DNA from: Methylibium sp. NZG
GTDB taxonomy: Bacteria; Pseudomonadota; Gammaproteobacteria; Burkholderiales; Burkholderiaceae_C
Reading direction: 5' to 3'
Assembly: GCA_001263235.1 (NCBI GenBank)
Contig: LGRD01000006.1
Span: 85,041 to 149,040 of the forward strand
DNA length: 64,000 nucleotides
Shown: positions 43,201-51,790 of the stretch, piece after piece
Layout: each line of letters opens with the position of its first letter
Numbering within the stretch: the stretch's first letter is position 1
Program-made: the position numbers and the translations under genes
Notes under the pieces: generated by a model
What the model was told of the DNA's origin: nothing
The model's database searches: none
Seen by the model: only the letters and a program-made list of their open reading frames with translations

Positions 43201-44103
43201 ATGCCCACCGCACATTCACTCGCACTCACACTCAAGCAGACTGCCGTGCTCGCCGCCACCATGGCGCTCAGCGCTTGCACCTCGACTCCCGTCGAGCCGC
43301 TGGGCCCGCCGGCCAAGGAAACCCTGTTCGTCGTCAACGCCGCCAACCGCCTGATCGGCCTGAACGCCGGTCAACCGCAGAAGGTGTTGAGCGACCGCAC
43401 GCTCGCCGGCCTGGCGCCGCAGGAGCGTGTGCTGGGCATCGACTACCGCGTTGCGCGCGGCCAGTTGTTTGCGCTCGGCAGCACCGGACGCCTCTACCGC
43501 ATCGACACCGGCACGGCCACGGCCACCGCGGTCGGCGCGCCCGCCGCCGTGGCGCTGCGCGGTACCGAGTTCGGCGTCGACTTCAACCCGACCGTCGACC
43601 GCGTGCGCGTGGCAAGCGACGCCGGCCAGAACCTGCGCCTGCACCCCGACACTGGCGCGGTGATCGACGCCAATGCGAACGCAGACGGCGTGCAGATCGA
43701 CGCCGACCTCGCCTTCGACGCCGCCGACAGGAACGCAGGCAAGCCGGTGGCGCTGGTGTCGGCAGGCTACACCTACAACAAGGACAACGACAAGATCACC
43801 ACCAACTTCGCGATCGACGCGCGCTGGGGCCTGCTCGTCACGCAGGGCACGCGCGAGGGCGCGCTGCCGGCGGTGTCGCCCAACACCGGGCGGCTGTTCA
43901 CTGTAGGCGCGCTGAATGCCGGCGCCTTCGAACGCGCGGCGTTCGACATCAGCGACGTGAACAACGCCGCTTACGCTGCGCTCACGCCGGCTGGCGCCAG
44001 CGCCTCGGTGCTGTACCGCGTGGACTTGGCGACCGGTGCGGCCACGCGCATTGGCACGATTGGTGGCGGCGCGGTGGTGCAGGGGCTGGCCATCGAGCCC
44101 TGA
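43201..44103 (+). CDS. DUF4394 lipoprotein
   Basis: 300 residues. Lipoprotein signal ending LSAC (C25). The body is repetitive beta sequence of the DUF4394 type (GIDYRVARGQLFALGSTGRLYRID; FGVDFNPTVDRVRVASDAGQNLRL), likely a beta-propeller. Function unknown. The 292-base region upstream to rlpA contains no other gene. Confidence 0.9.
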   Translation: MPTAHSLALTLKQTAVLAATMALSACTSTPVEPLGPPAKETLFVVNAANRLIGLNAGQPQKVLSDRTLAGLAPQERVLGIDYRVARGQLFALGSTGRLYRIDTGTATATAVGAPAAVALRGTEFGVDFNPTVDRVRVASDAGQNLRLHPDTGAVIDANANADGVQIDADLAFDAADRNAGKPVALVSAGYTYNKDNDKITTNFAIDARWGLLVTQGTREGALPAVSPNTGRLFTVGALNAGAFERAAFDISDVNNAAYAALTPAGASASVLYRVDLATGAATRIGTIGGGAVVQGLAIEP

Positions 44104-44152
44104 CGTCGAGTCCTGACTTCCAGCGCTGACTTCGTGCCCTGAACAGCCTGCG

Positions 44153-44359
44153 TCAATCGCCCAGCGCAGCCTCCAGGCGGCGCGCCGCGCCCCGGCGCGG
44201 GCTGCCCTCGCGCTGGCCTTGCAGACCGGGTTGCACCGAGGCCACAAGCGCGCGTGCGGCATCGCGCTGGCCGCTGATCGTGTCCGCTTTTCCGGCTGCA
44301 CCACGTATTGGTGTTAGAGGCCGCATGGGTGCGGCCCGGGAGACACGAGATGGCCTCAC
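44153..44359 (-). CDS. Doubtful 68-codon reading frame
   Basis: It has good codon use toward its end (LVASVQPGLQGQREGS...RRLEAALGD) but no recognisable family and no ribosome-binding site. It overlaps the start region of the plus-strand lipoprotein gene. Either a small gene or a remnant; reported at low confidence. Confidence 0.2.
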   Translation of the reverse strand: MRPSRVSRAAPMRPLTPIRGAAGKADTISGQRDAARALVASVQPGLQGQREGSPRRGAARRLEAALGD

Positions 44360-44811
44360 ACATTCGCCAGGTTTCGCTCCGCGTCTGGATGCGTCCGGCC
44401 CTGGCCGTGATCGCGATACCCACGGCCGCTTTGTGCCTGATGGCTGCGTGCGGAGGCGCCGACACCGAGCCGCTCGTCCGCAGCGAGTTCGGCACGATCG
44501 CGGCCCCGCCGTCGGCGGAGCGCGACCGGCGCGACGCGGCGCTGGCGTGGGCGAGCGACCCGGCGAGCCGCGTCGTGGTGCTCGACATCGATCCGCCGGG
44601 TTCAGCGCAGAGTGCAGTGGAGCGGGCTGCGCAAGAACGAGGGGCGCCTGGTGAGGGTGAGCGCGTGGTGTACCTCGTGCGAGCGGCCCGGTATGTCGAC
44701 GCCGAGTCGGCTGTGGCCCAGCTCGAAGCGCACGGCTTCGAGTGGGTGGCGCCGGTCTGGCAGCCGCCGTGGCAGTCGCTCAGGACGCCCGAGCCGCGGC
44801 TCGGGCGCTAG
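44350..44811 (+). CDS. Small hypothetical lipoprotein
   Basis: 153 residues from ATG 44350, which has GGGAG eight bases upstream. Residues about 14-35 form a signal segment ending AACGG, a lipobox-like site. The rest is Arg/Glu/Ala-rich with a C-terminal ESAVAQLEAHGFEWVAPVWQPPW that resembles a regular folded segment. No family recognised. Confidence 0.6.
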   Translation: MASHIRQVSLRVWMRPALAVIAIPTAALCLMAACGGADTEPLVRSEFGTIAAPPSAERDRRDAALAWASDPASRVVVLDIDPPGSAQSAVERAAQERGAPGEGERVVYLVRAARYVDAESAVAQLEAHGFEWVAPVWQPPWQSLRTPEPRLGR

Positions 44812-44823
44812 CCGAAACTTCGA

Positions 44824-45726
44824 TCACCGACCCGCCCGCTCCACCAGGTGCTCGACCATGCGCCGCGCGGCCGGCTGCAGCGCGTCGAAATCCTGGAAGC
44901 ACACCACGAAGCTGCGCTGCGCCCAGGCGTCGGTCAGCGGCACGAGCTTGACGCCGAGCAGCTGGGCGTACGGCCCGCCAACCTCGACCGGGATCACGCT
45001 GATGGCCAGGTTGGCCGCGACGACGCGGAAGGCGGCGTCGAAGTTGGAGACGATGACGCGGTAGGTCACGCTGCGCCCGACGCGTGCGGCCGCGCGCTGC
45101 AGCATGCCGTGCATCGCCGACGACGGCTGCAGGCCCACGTGCTCGTGGTCCAGCGTCTGCTCGAAGCGCAGCGACTTGCGCCCGGCCAGCGGGTGCTCGG
45201 GGTGCACTGCCAGCGCCAGCCGGTCGCGCCGGTACGGCCGATGCTGCAGGCCGTGCAGGTCGGCGCTGTCCCAGCACACGCCCACCGAGGCCATGCCCTC
45301 GCGCACCTGGCGCACCAGGTCGCGCGAGAAGCGCTCTTCCACGTCGACCTTGATATTTCGGTTGAGCGGCTCGCGCATGAAGGAGGCGATGTCGTCGAGC
45401 AGCGACTCGGCAATCGCCGACGCGGTGGCGATCAGTCGCACGTGGCCCTTCACGCCGCTGCCGAAGCCGGCCGCATCGGCAGCCAGCCGGTCGAGCGTGA
45501 ACAGTACGCTGCGTGCGTGCTCCAGCACCGCCACGCCGGCCGGCGTGGGCTGCACGCCGCGGCGCGAGCGCATCAACAGCGGCGTGCCCAGGTCGGCCTC
45601 CAACTGCGCGATGCGTTTGCTGATGGCCGACGGCTCGATGTGCTCCTGCTGCGCCGCGCGCGCCATGTTCTGGTGGTCGCACACGGCCACGAGCAGGCGC
45701 AGGGTTTTGAGGTCGAGGTCGCGCAT
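44824..45726 (-). CDS. LysR-type transcriptional regulator
   Basis: 300 residues from ATG 45726 (an in-frame ATG lies 30 bases upstream). HTH: LRLLVAVCDHQNMARAAQQEHIEPSAISKRIAQLEADLG. Effector domain with VRLIATASAIAESLLDDI and LAISVIPVEVGGPYAQ. It is divergent from the HMG-CoA-lyase-family/CoA-transferase cluster and is the obvious candidate regulator of it. Confidence 0.93.
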   Translation of the reverse strand: MRDLDLKTLRLLVAVCDHQNMARAAQQEHIEPSAISKRIAQLEADLGTPLLMRSRRGVQPTPAGVAVLEHARSVLFTLDRLAADAAGFGSGVKGHVRLIATASAIAESLLDDIASFMREPLNRNIKVDVEERFSRDLVRQVREGMASVGVCWDSADLHGLQHRPYRRDRLALAVHPEHPLAGRKSLRFEQTLDHEHVGLQPSSAMHGMLQRAAARVGRSVTYRVIVSNFDAAFRVVAANLAISVIPVEVGGPYAQLLGVKLVPLTDAWAQRSFVVCFQDFDALQPAARRMVEHLVERAGR

Positions 45727-45750
45727 GGTTGGGCTTTGCCGATAGAGAGT

Positions 45751-45793
45751 TTCCAATACGGAAGGTCAGCCGTTCCAATCTACCACTGGATAG
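45751..45793. promoter_or_regulatory. Candidate LysR binding region
   Basis: In the 131-base divergent gap, TTCC-AATAC-GGAA (45751-45763) is a dyad and TTCCAATC recurs at 45773, followed by a CCA-N9-TGG dyad. Repeated TTCCAAT with dyad symmetry is what a LysR operator could look like. By eye only. Confidence 0.35.
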
Positions 45794-45857
45794 TTCTGGC
45801 GGAATGTCTAAAGTTGCGCTGCCCACCCGCCAGCCCCAAGCTTCAATTGAGCCTTCC

Positions 45858-46805
45858 ATGCCAAGCCGCCCGACCCCTGTGATCGTCCGCGAAGTCGGCT
45901 TGCGCGACGGCCTGCAGAGCATCGCCAAGGTGCTGCCCACCGAGCGAAAGATCGAGTGGATTGCCGACGCCCACGCCGCCGGCCAGCGCGAAATCGAGGT
46001 CGGCTCGTTCGTGCCGGCGCGGCTGCTGCCGCAACTGGCCGACACGGCCGAGCTGGTGGCCTTTGCAAAGACCTTGCCCGGCCTGAGCGTCTCGGTGCTG
46101 GTACCCAACCTGACCGGCGCGCTGCGCGCGATCGACGCGCAGGCCGATTTGATGCTGGTGCCGCTGTCGGCCAGCCATGCGCACAGCCTGGCCAATTTGC
46201 GCAAGACGCCCGATGAGGTGGTGGCCGAGGTGGCGCGCATCCGCGCTGCGCGCGACGCGGCGGGTTCGAAGACGCTGATCGAAAGCGGCATCGGCACCGC
46301 GTTCGGCTGCACGCTGCAGGGCGAGGTGGCGCCGGCCGAGGTACTGCGCTGCATGCAGGCGCTGCTTGACGCCGGTGCGGATCGCGTGAGCATTGCCGAC
46401 ACCGTGGGCTACGCGGGCCCGTCGGCAGTGCGCGATCTGTTCGAGCAAGCGCGCGCGATTGCCGGCGATCGCTTCTGGTGCGGCCACTTTCACGACACGC
46501 GCGGGCTGGCGCTTGCCAACGTTTGCGCTGCCCTGGAAACCGGCGTGGCGCGCTTCGACGCCTCGCTCGCCGGCATCGGCGGCTGCCCGCATGCGCCGGG
46601 CGCGAGCGGCAACGCGACCAGCGAAGACCTGGCCTTCCTGCTGGCCGGCATGGGCTGCTCGACCGGCATCGACGTTGCGCGCCTGCTCGTGCTGCGCACC
46701 AAGGTCGCCGGCTGGCTGGCCGGCGAAACGCTGCACGGCGCGCTGTGGCGCGCCGGGTTGCCGAAGACCTTCAACCCCTCGACCACGGCGGCCACTGCGG
46801 CCTGA
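45858..46805 (+). CDS. Hydroxymethylglutaryl-CoA lyase family protein
   Basis: 315 residues from ATG 45858. TIM-barrel HMGL-like signature REVGLRDGLQ at the N-terminus, then EVGSFVP, and the metal-binding HFHDTRGLALAN. The Cys of the G-loop is in GGCPHAPGASGNATSED. It cleaves HMG-CoA or a related citramalyl/2-hydroxyacyl-CoA to a keto acid and acetyl-CoA. Followed after five bases by a CoA transferase, so the pair may activate and cleave a dicarboxylic acid. Confidence 0.92.
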   Translation: MPSRPTPVIVREVGLRDGLQSIAKVLPTERKIEWIADAHAAGQREIEVGSFVPARLLPQLADTAELVAFAKTLPGLSVSVLVPNLTGALRAIDAQADLMLVPLSASHAHSLANLRKTPDEVVAEVARIRAARDAAGSKTLIESGIGTAFGCTLQGEVAPAEVLRCMQALLDAGADRVSIADTVGYAGPSAVRDLFEQARAIAGDRFWCGHFHDTRGLALANVCAALETGVARFDASLAGIGGCPHAPGASGNATSEDLAFLLAGMGCSTGIDVARLLVLRTKVAGWLAGETLHGALWRAGLPKTFNPSTTAATAA

Positions 46806-46810
46806 ACGAC

Positions 46811-48055
46811 ATGAACCTGGCTGAGCCGAACTCGTTGCCGTTGGCAGGTGAAGGCAGCGGGGCCCGCCTGCCCCTGTCGGGCATCCGTGTCATCGAATTC
46901 ACCCACATGGTCATGGGCCCGACCTGCGGAATGATCCTGGCCGACTTGGGCGCCGAGGTCATCAAGATCGAGCCACCCGGCGGCGACAAGACGCGCACGC
47001 TGCCAGGGCTGGGCATCGGCTTTTTCCGATCGTTCAACCGCAACAAGAAGAGCGTCGTGCTCGACATCCACACGCCCGAGGGCCACGCGACGGCGTTGGA
47101 GTTGATAGGCCAGTGCGACGTGATGCTCGAGAACTTCCGCCCCGGCATGATGAGCGCGTTGGGGCTCGACCACGCGACGCTGAGCGCGCTGTACCCGCGC
47201 CTGATCTACGTCTCGCACAAAGGCTTTCTGGCCGGCCCGTATGAAAAGCGCCTCGCGCTCGACGAGGTGGTGCAGATGATGGGCGGCCTGTCGTACATGA
47301 CCGGCCCGAAAGGCCGGCCGTTGCGCGCCGGCACGTCGGTGAACGACATCATGGGCGGCATGTTCGGCGCCATTGGCGTGCTGGCCGCGCTGCGCGAGCG
47401 CGACCAGCCGCAGAGCGGCACCGGCCGCGGGCAAGAGGTGCAGAGCGCGCTGTTCGAGAACTGCGTGTTCCTGTCGGCCCAGCACATGCAGCAGTATTCG
47501 ATGACCGGCGAGCCGCCGCCGCCGATGCCCTCGCGCGTGTCGGCCTGGAGCGTGTACGACGTGTTCACGCTCGCCGACGAGCAGCAACTGTTCATCGGCG
47601 CGGTGAGCGACAAGCAGTTCCTGAGCCTGTGCAAGGTGATCGACGCACCGCACCTGGCCGACGACCCGGCCTTCGCGGACAACGCCAAGCGCGTGGCCGT
47701 GCGGCCCGAGTTGCTGAGGCGGCTTGGCGAGATCCTGCGGCACCACCGCATCGACGAACTCTCGGTGAAGCTCGAAGCCGCCGGCATCCCGTACGCGCCC
47801 ATCGTGCGGCCCGAACAACTGATCGACGATCCGCACCTGCGCGCCAGCGGCGGTGTGGTGCCGATGCAGACCGACAACGGCGGCACGACCGACGTGGTGC
47901 TGCTGCCGCTCACATTGGGCGGGCGCCGCCCCGGCGTGCGCCAGCCGCTGGCGCGTGTGGGCGAACACACGGTCGAGGTGCTGTCGCGGCTGACCGGCAC
48001 CGGCGCTGCCATCGAAAAACGCGCGGCGAGCGTTGAGTCGATTCCCAAGAAGTAG
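46811..48055 (+). CDS. CaiB/BaiF family CoA transferase
   Basis: 414 residues, class III CoA transferase. Family pattern: GIRVIEFTHMVMGPTCGMILADLGAEVIKIEPPGGD, with LENFRPGMMSALGLDH. It moves CoA between acids. The gene lies six bases after the HMG-lyase gene and 12 bases before a Bug receptor gene, forming a uptake-activation-cleavage set for an unidentified carboxylate. Confidence 0.93.
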   Translation: MNLAEPNSLPLAGEGSGARLPLSGIRVIEFTHMVMGPTCGMILADLGAEVIKIEPPGGDKTRTLPGLGIGFFRSFNRNKKSVVLDIHTPEGHATALELIGQCDVMLENFRPGMMSALGLDHATLSALYPRLIYVSHKGFLAGPYEKRLALDEVVQMMGGLSYMTGPKGRPLRAGTSVNDIMGGMFGAIGVLAALRERDQPQSGTGRGQEVQSALFENCVFLSAQHMQQYSMTGEPPPPMPSRVSAWSVYDVFTLADEQQLFIGAVSDKQFLSLCKVIDAPHLADDPAFADNAKRVAVRPELLRRLGEILRHHRIDELSVKLEAAGIPYAPIVRPEQLIDDPHLRASGGVVPMQTDNGGTTDVVLLPLTLGGRRPGVRQPLARVGEHTVEVLSRLTGTGAAIEKRAASVESIPKK

Positions 48056-48067
48056 CAAGGAGACACG

Positions 48068-49101
48068 ATGAACCTGACGTTGAAACTCACCGCCGCGCAA
48101 CGCGGCCTGCGCGTCGCCGCGGCGACACTTCCCGCACTGGCACTGGCACTGGCACTGGCACTGGCCACAGCTGCCGCGACTCTTGCGCCTGCGCCAGCAC
48201 GGGCCTCCGACAAGCCGCCGCTGCGCGTGATCCTGCCGGCGCGGGCTCGGGCGTGGACACGATCGTGCGCGCCGCCGGCCCGTCGCTGAGCAAGGTGCTC
48301 GGCGGCCAGGCGGTCGTGATCGAGAACCTGCCCGGCGCCGGCGGCACCACCGGCACGCTGGCGCTGGTCAAGGCGCCGACCGACGGCTTCACCATCGGTG
48401 TGGTGTCGAACAACCACGCCGTCAACCCGAGCGTGTTCAAGAAGATGCCGTTCGACGCGCTGGCCGACATCACGCCGATCAGCGTGGTGGGCGCCACGCC
48501 GTTCATCCTGGTCGTCAACCCGAAGAGCGTGCCAGCCAAGACGGCGAAAGAGTTGCAGGCCTTCCTGAAGGCCAAGCCGGGTGGCTACAACTACGCGTCG
48601 TCGGGCAACGGCACCATCATTCACCTGGCCGGCGAGATGTTCATCGACGCCGCGGAAGTCGACGTGAAGCACATCCCGTACAAAGGCACCGGCCCGATGG
48701 TGGCCGACCTGATCGGTGGCCAGGTGGAGCTCGGCGTGGTCGCGCTGCCGGCGATCCAGGGCCACCTGAAGAGCGGCGCGCTGCGCGCCATTGGCGTGAT
48801 GGGCAAGCAGCGCGTGCCCTCGCTGCCCGACCTGCCGACGATCGCCGAGCAGGGCTTTGCCGACGTGGACATCGGCGGCTGGTTCGCCGTGATCGCGCCG
48901 GCCAAGTTGCCGGCGGCGGAGGTCAAGCGGCTGCACGAGGCGGTCGTCGCTGCGTTTGCGACGCCCGAGGTCAAAGAGGCGATGGCCCGGCAAGAGAACC
49001 TCATCAATCCGATGTCGCCGGAAGCGTCGGCACAGTTCTTTCGCAGCGAGCAGGAGCGGTATACGCGCTTGGTGAAGAAGGCGAACATCGCGCTGGAGTA
49101 G
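48068..49101 (+). pseudogene. Bug-family receptor gene with a frameshift
   Basis: Begins with an intact signal peptide (MNLTLKLTAAQRGLR..., five GCACTG hexamers code part of its core) and ASDKPPLRVILP. There the frame is lost near 48238; the rest continues in another frame with GAGSGVDTIVRAAGPSLSKV, VIENLPGAGGTTGTL and GGQVELGVVALPAIQ. Loss of one base (or four) just after CTGCCG would restore a 344-residue Bug protein. The total length of 1034 bases is one short of a multiple of three. It may be a true mutation or a sequencing error. An internal GTG (48253) gives 282 residues without signal peptide. Confidence 0.85.
48134..48163. repeat. GCACTG hexanucleotide repeat x5
   Basis: Five exact copies of GCACTG code the Leu-Ala run of the Bug receptor signal peptide. 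In-frame hexamer gain or loss would change signal length without frameshift. Confidence 0.9.
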
Positions 49102-49242
49102 CCGACGCGCGACCCGCGCGGTACACGCCGCCTCGCGGGCGGCTGCTCGCGGCGGGTGCGAGCTTCGCACGTGCAACGCCATGCGGCACATCCGAGCTTC
49201 GCGCGAGGGAGAATCTGGGCATCGCCCTCGGCCGGAGCCGCT

Positions 49243-50418
49243 GTGCCTGAATCGTCCGCCTTCGATGTCATCGTGCTGGGTGCCGGCATGGCTGGGGCCT
49301 CGCTGGCTGCCGAGCTGGCGCCGCACCGCAGCGTCTTGCTGCTCGAAGTGGAAGACCAGCCCGGCCGCCACGCCACCGGCCGGTCGGCGGCGATGTTCTT
49401 CGAGAGCTACGGCAACGCCACCGTGCGTGCGCTCACGCGGGCGAGCCGCGCCTTACTCGAGCACCCGCCGGCCGGCTTTGCCGATGGGCCGCTGATGAGC
49501 CCGCGCGCCGCCTTGTTTGTTGCCGACGCCGAAGGCCTGCCGCGGCTGGACGCGATGCTCGCCGCGCCGGAGGCCGCGGCCAGCCTGCGGCGGCTCGACA
49601 CAGCGCAGGCGCTCGACCGCGTTCCCATCCTTCGGCCCGAGTGGCTGGCCGGCGCGGCGCTCGACGACAGCGGTTGCGACATGGACGTGGCCGCGATCCA
49701 CCAGGGTTTTCTGCGCACAGCGCGGCGTGGCGGCGCGCAGACCGTGCTCGGCGGGGGCGAGACGGCGATCACGCGCGCGTCGGGCCAGTGGCACGTGGCC
49801 TCGCGTGCCGGCAGGTTCAGCGCGCCGGTGCTCGTCAACGCCACCGGCGCCTGGGCCGACGCGGTGGCGCGCCAGGCCGGCGTGGCAACGGTCGGTCTGC
49901 AGCCGATGCGGCGCACCGCGCTGACGCTGCCCGCGCCGCTGGGCTGCGACGCGCACAGCCTGCGCGACTGGCCGCTCACCATCGACATCGACTAGACCGT
50001 CTACTTCAAACCCGACGCCGGCCAGTTGCTGCTGTCGCCCGCCAACGAAGACCCGATGGCGCCGTGCGATGTGGTGCCTGAAGAACTCGACGTGGCGATC
50101 GCCGTCGATCGATTCGAGACGCTGACGACCGTGAAGGTCGCGCGCATCAGCCACCGCTGGGCCGGCCTGCGCAGCTTCGTGGCCGACCGCTCGCCCGTCG
50201 CCGGGTTCGATCCGAGTGCGGAGGGCTTCTTCTGGCTCGCTGGCCAGGGCGGCTACGGCATCCAGATGGCGCCGGCGCTGGCGCGCGCGGCGGCGGCGCT
50301 GTTGCTGGGCCGGCCGCTTCCGGACGACATCGCCGCGCTGGGCGTGACTGCCGAGGCGCTCTCGCCGGTACGCTCCGCGCTGCGTTCGCAAGTCGTCGCC
50401 CCCAACCGCTCGCCCTGA
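49243..50418 (+). pseudogene. dauA: D-arginine dehydrogenase-like FAD oxidoreductase with internal TAG
   Basis: Frame from GTG 49243 (CGGAG nearby) runs 250 codons to a TAG at 49993-49995, then continues in the same frame to 50418 for a full-length protein of about 390 residues. The FAD motif VIVLGAGMAGASLAAEL, GRHATGRSAAMFFESYG and the C-terminal RSFVADRSPVAGFDPSAEGFFW/GQGGYGIQ match the DauA group of D-amino-acid dehydrogenases closely. In that family Glu occupies the position just before (S/T)xYxKPDAG, so GAG to TAG is the simplest explanation. It is either a nonsense mutation or a base error. Confidence 0.85.
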
Positions 50419-50470
50419 GCTTGTCGAAGGGCTTGTCGAAGGGCTTCGACAAGCTCAGCCTGAACGAAAA
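50405..50470. repeat. REP-type inverted repeat
   Basis: CCCTGAGCTTGTCGAAGGGC and its near reverse complement CTTCGACAAGCTCAGCCTGA form a hairpin, with an extra copy of TTGTCGAAGGGC between. The stop codon of the dauA-like gene lies inside it. The same family as 34352-34423. Confidence 0.88.
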
Positions 50471-50478
50471 GCCGAGGC

Positions 50479-50784
50479 TCAGCGGTAGAACGCCTCCACC
50501 TTGCCCTTGAGCTTGATCATCAGCGGGTGGCCCCGGCGGTCCACGGCCTTGCCGGCGGGCACCTTGATCCAGCCTTCGCTGATGCAGTACTCCTCCACGT
50601 CGAAGCGTTCCTTGCCGTTGAAGTGGATGCCCACGCCCAGCTCGAACAGCGCGGCCACGTGGTGCGGGCTGCGCGCGTCGGTGGACAGGCGGTCGGGCAG
50701 GGCGGGGCGCTCGGCGTTCGCGGCCGTCGTGGGTGTCGGCGTGGGCGTGGGCGTGGACGTGGTGTCGTTCATGGTGATGTTCAT
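50479..50784 (-). CDS. DUF3297 family protein
   Basis: 101 residues (ATG 50784, or ATG 50772 four codons later). A Thr-Pro repeat N-terminus (STPTPTPTPTT) precedes the DUF3297 core: LPDRLSTDARSPHHVAALFE and GVGIHFNGKERFDVEEYCIS, GWIKVPAGKAVDRRGHP. Small conserved proteobacterial protein of unknown function. Confidence 0.92.
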   Translation of the reverse strand: MNITMNDTTSTPTPTPTPTTAANAERPALPDRLSTDARSPHHVAALFELGVGIHFNGKERFDVEEYCISEGWIKVPAGKAVDRRGHPLMIKLKGKVEAFYR

Positions 50785-50895
50785 TCGTTCGATTCAAGCG
50801 GCCTGTTTGCGGATTGCCCCACGTGCGGGCTCAGGGTCGGCCTGTGCTGCCCGCGACATTGTGCTCGGCACTCACCATCTGATACACGCACCGGC

Positions 50896-50927
50896 TTGAC
50901 ACCCCGTAAATTTGGGACCATCGTCCC
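50896..50927 (+). promoter_or_regulatory. Promoter with overlapping dyad
   Basis: A consensus-like -35 TTGACA (50896-50901) is followed by a GGGAC-CATC-GTCCC dyad (50914-50927) ending four bases before the DUF6502 start codon. The dyad covers the expected -10 position, so a repressor could bind here. No good -10 hexamer was found. Confidence 0.4.
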
Positions 50928-50931
50928 ATTT

Positions 50932-51768
50932 ATGGACTTCGACGCGCGGCCGCACCAGGCCATCAACAAGGCGCTTGAGCGCCTGCTGCGCCCGCTGTTT
51001 CGCCTGCTGCTGCGCAACGGCATCTCGTATGTTGCGTTCGAGGAATTGACGCGCCGCACCTTTGTCGACGTGTCGATCCGCGACTTCGGCATCCCGGGGC
51101 GCAAGCCGTCGATCTCGCGCGCGTCGGTGCTGTCGGGCCTCAGCCGCAAGGAAATCCTGCGCCTGCTGTCGGACCCGCCGCCCGAGCCTTCGGCAGACGG
51201 CGATTCGCACAACCGCGCCGCCCGGGTGCTGACCGGCTGGGTGCGTGACGCCGACTTCCTCGGCGAGGGCGGCGTGCCTCGGCCACTCGACCCCGAAGGC
51301 GATGTGAGCTTTGCCGCGCTGGTCAAGCGCTACAGCGGCGACATGCCGGCCCGGGCCGTGCTGGACGAACTGATGCGCGTCGGCGCCGTGCAGCGCCAGC
51401 CCGACGGCCGGCTCGAAATGGTCGAGCGGGCCTACGTACCGCGCGAAAGCACGGTCGAGAAGCTGCGCATCCTCGGCGCCGACGTGGCCGACCTGATCGA
51501 GACCATCGACCACAACGTGCAGCACGGCGCCGCCGACCCGCGCTTTCAGCGCAAGGTGCTGTACGAGAGCATCCCGGCCGATGCCCTGCCGGCGTTTCGC
51601 AAGCTCAGCGCCGCGCAGTCGCAGGCGCTGCTCGAAAAGCTCGACCGCTGGCTGGCCGCGCACGACACGGACCCACCGGCCAACGAATCCAACCCGTCTG
51701 TCCAGCCCGACCAACCTCGGGCGCGCGTCGGGCTGGGCATCTACTACTTCGAACAATGGATCAGCTGA
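50932..51768 (+). CDS. DUF6502-like protein
   Basis: 278 residues. The opening FDARPHQAINKALERLLRPLFRLLLRNGISYVAFEELTRRTFVDVS with RASVLSGLSRKEILRLL looks like a winged-helix, DNA-binding-type region. The remainder is soluble. Such proteins are assigned to DUF6502 in Burkholderiales, with no known function; a regulator is plausible. It lies just downstream of the dyad at 50914 and upstream of a DUF4382 lipoprotein gene. Confidence 0.8.
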   Translation: MDFDARPHQAINKALERLLRPLFRLLLRNGISYVAFEELTRRTFVDVSIRDFGIPGRKPSISRASVLSGLSRKEILRLLSDPPPEPSADGDSHNRAARVLTGWVRDADFLGEGGVPRPLDPEGDVSFAALVKRYSGDMPARAVLDELMRVGAVQRQPDGRLEMVERAYVPRESTVEKLRILGADVADLIETIDHNVQHGAADPRFQRKVLYESIPADALPAFRKLSAAQSQALLEKLDRWLAAHDTDPPANESNPSVQPDQPRARVGLGIYYFEQWIS

Positions 51769-51790
51769 CGCGGTCCGCGAAAGGTCACCC

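Noticed and set aside
49993..49995. TAG as pyrrolysine or other recoding
   Set aside because: No recoding context; the family has Glu at this position, so nonsense mutation or error is simpler.
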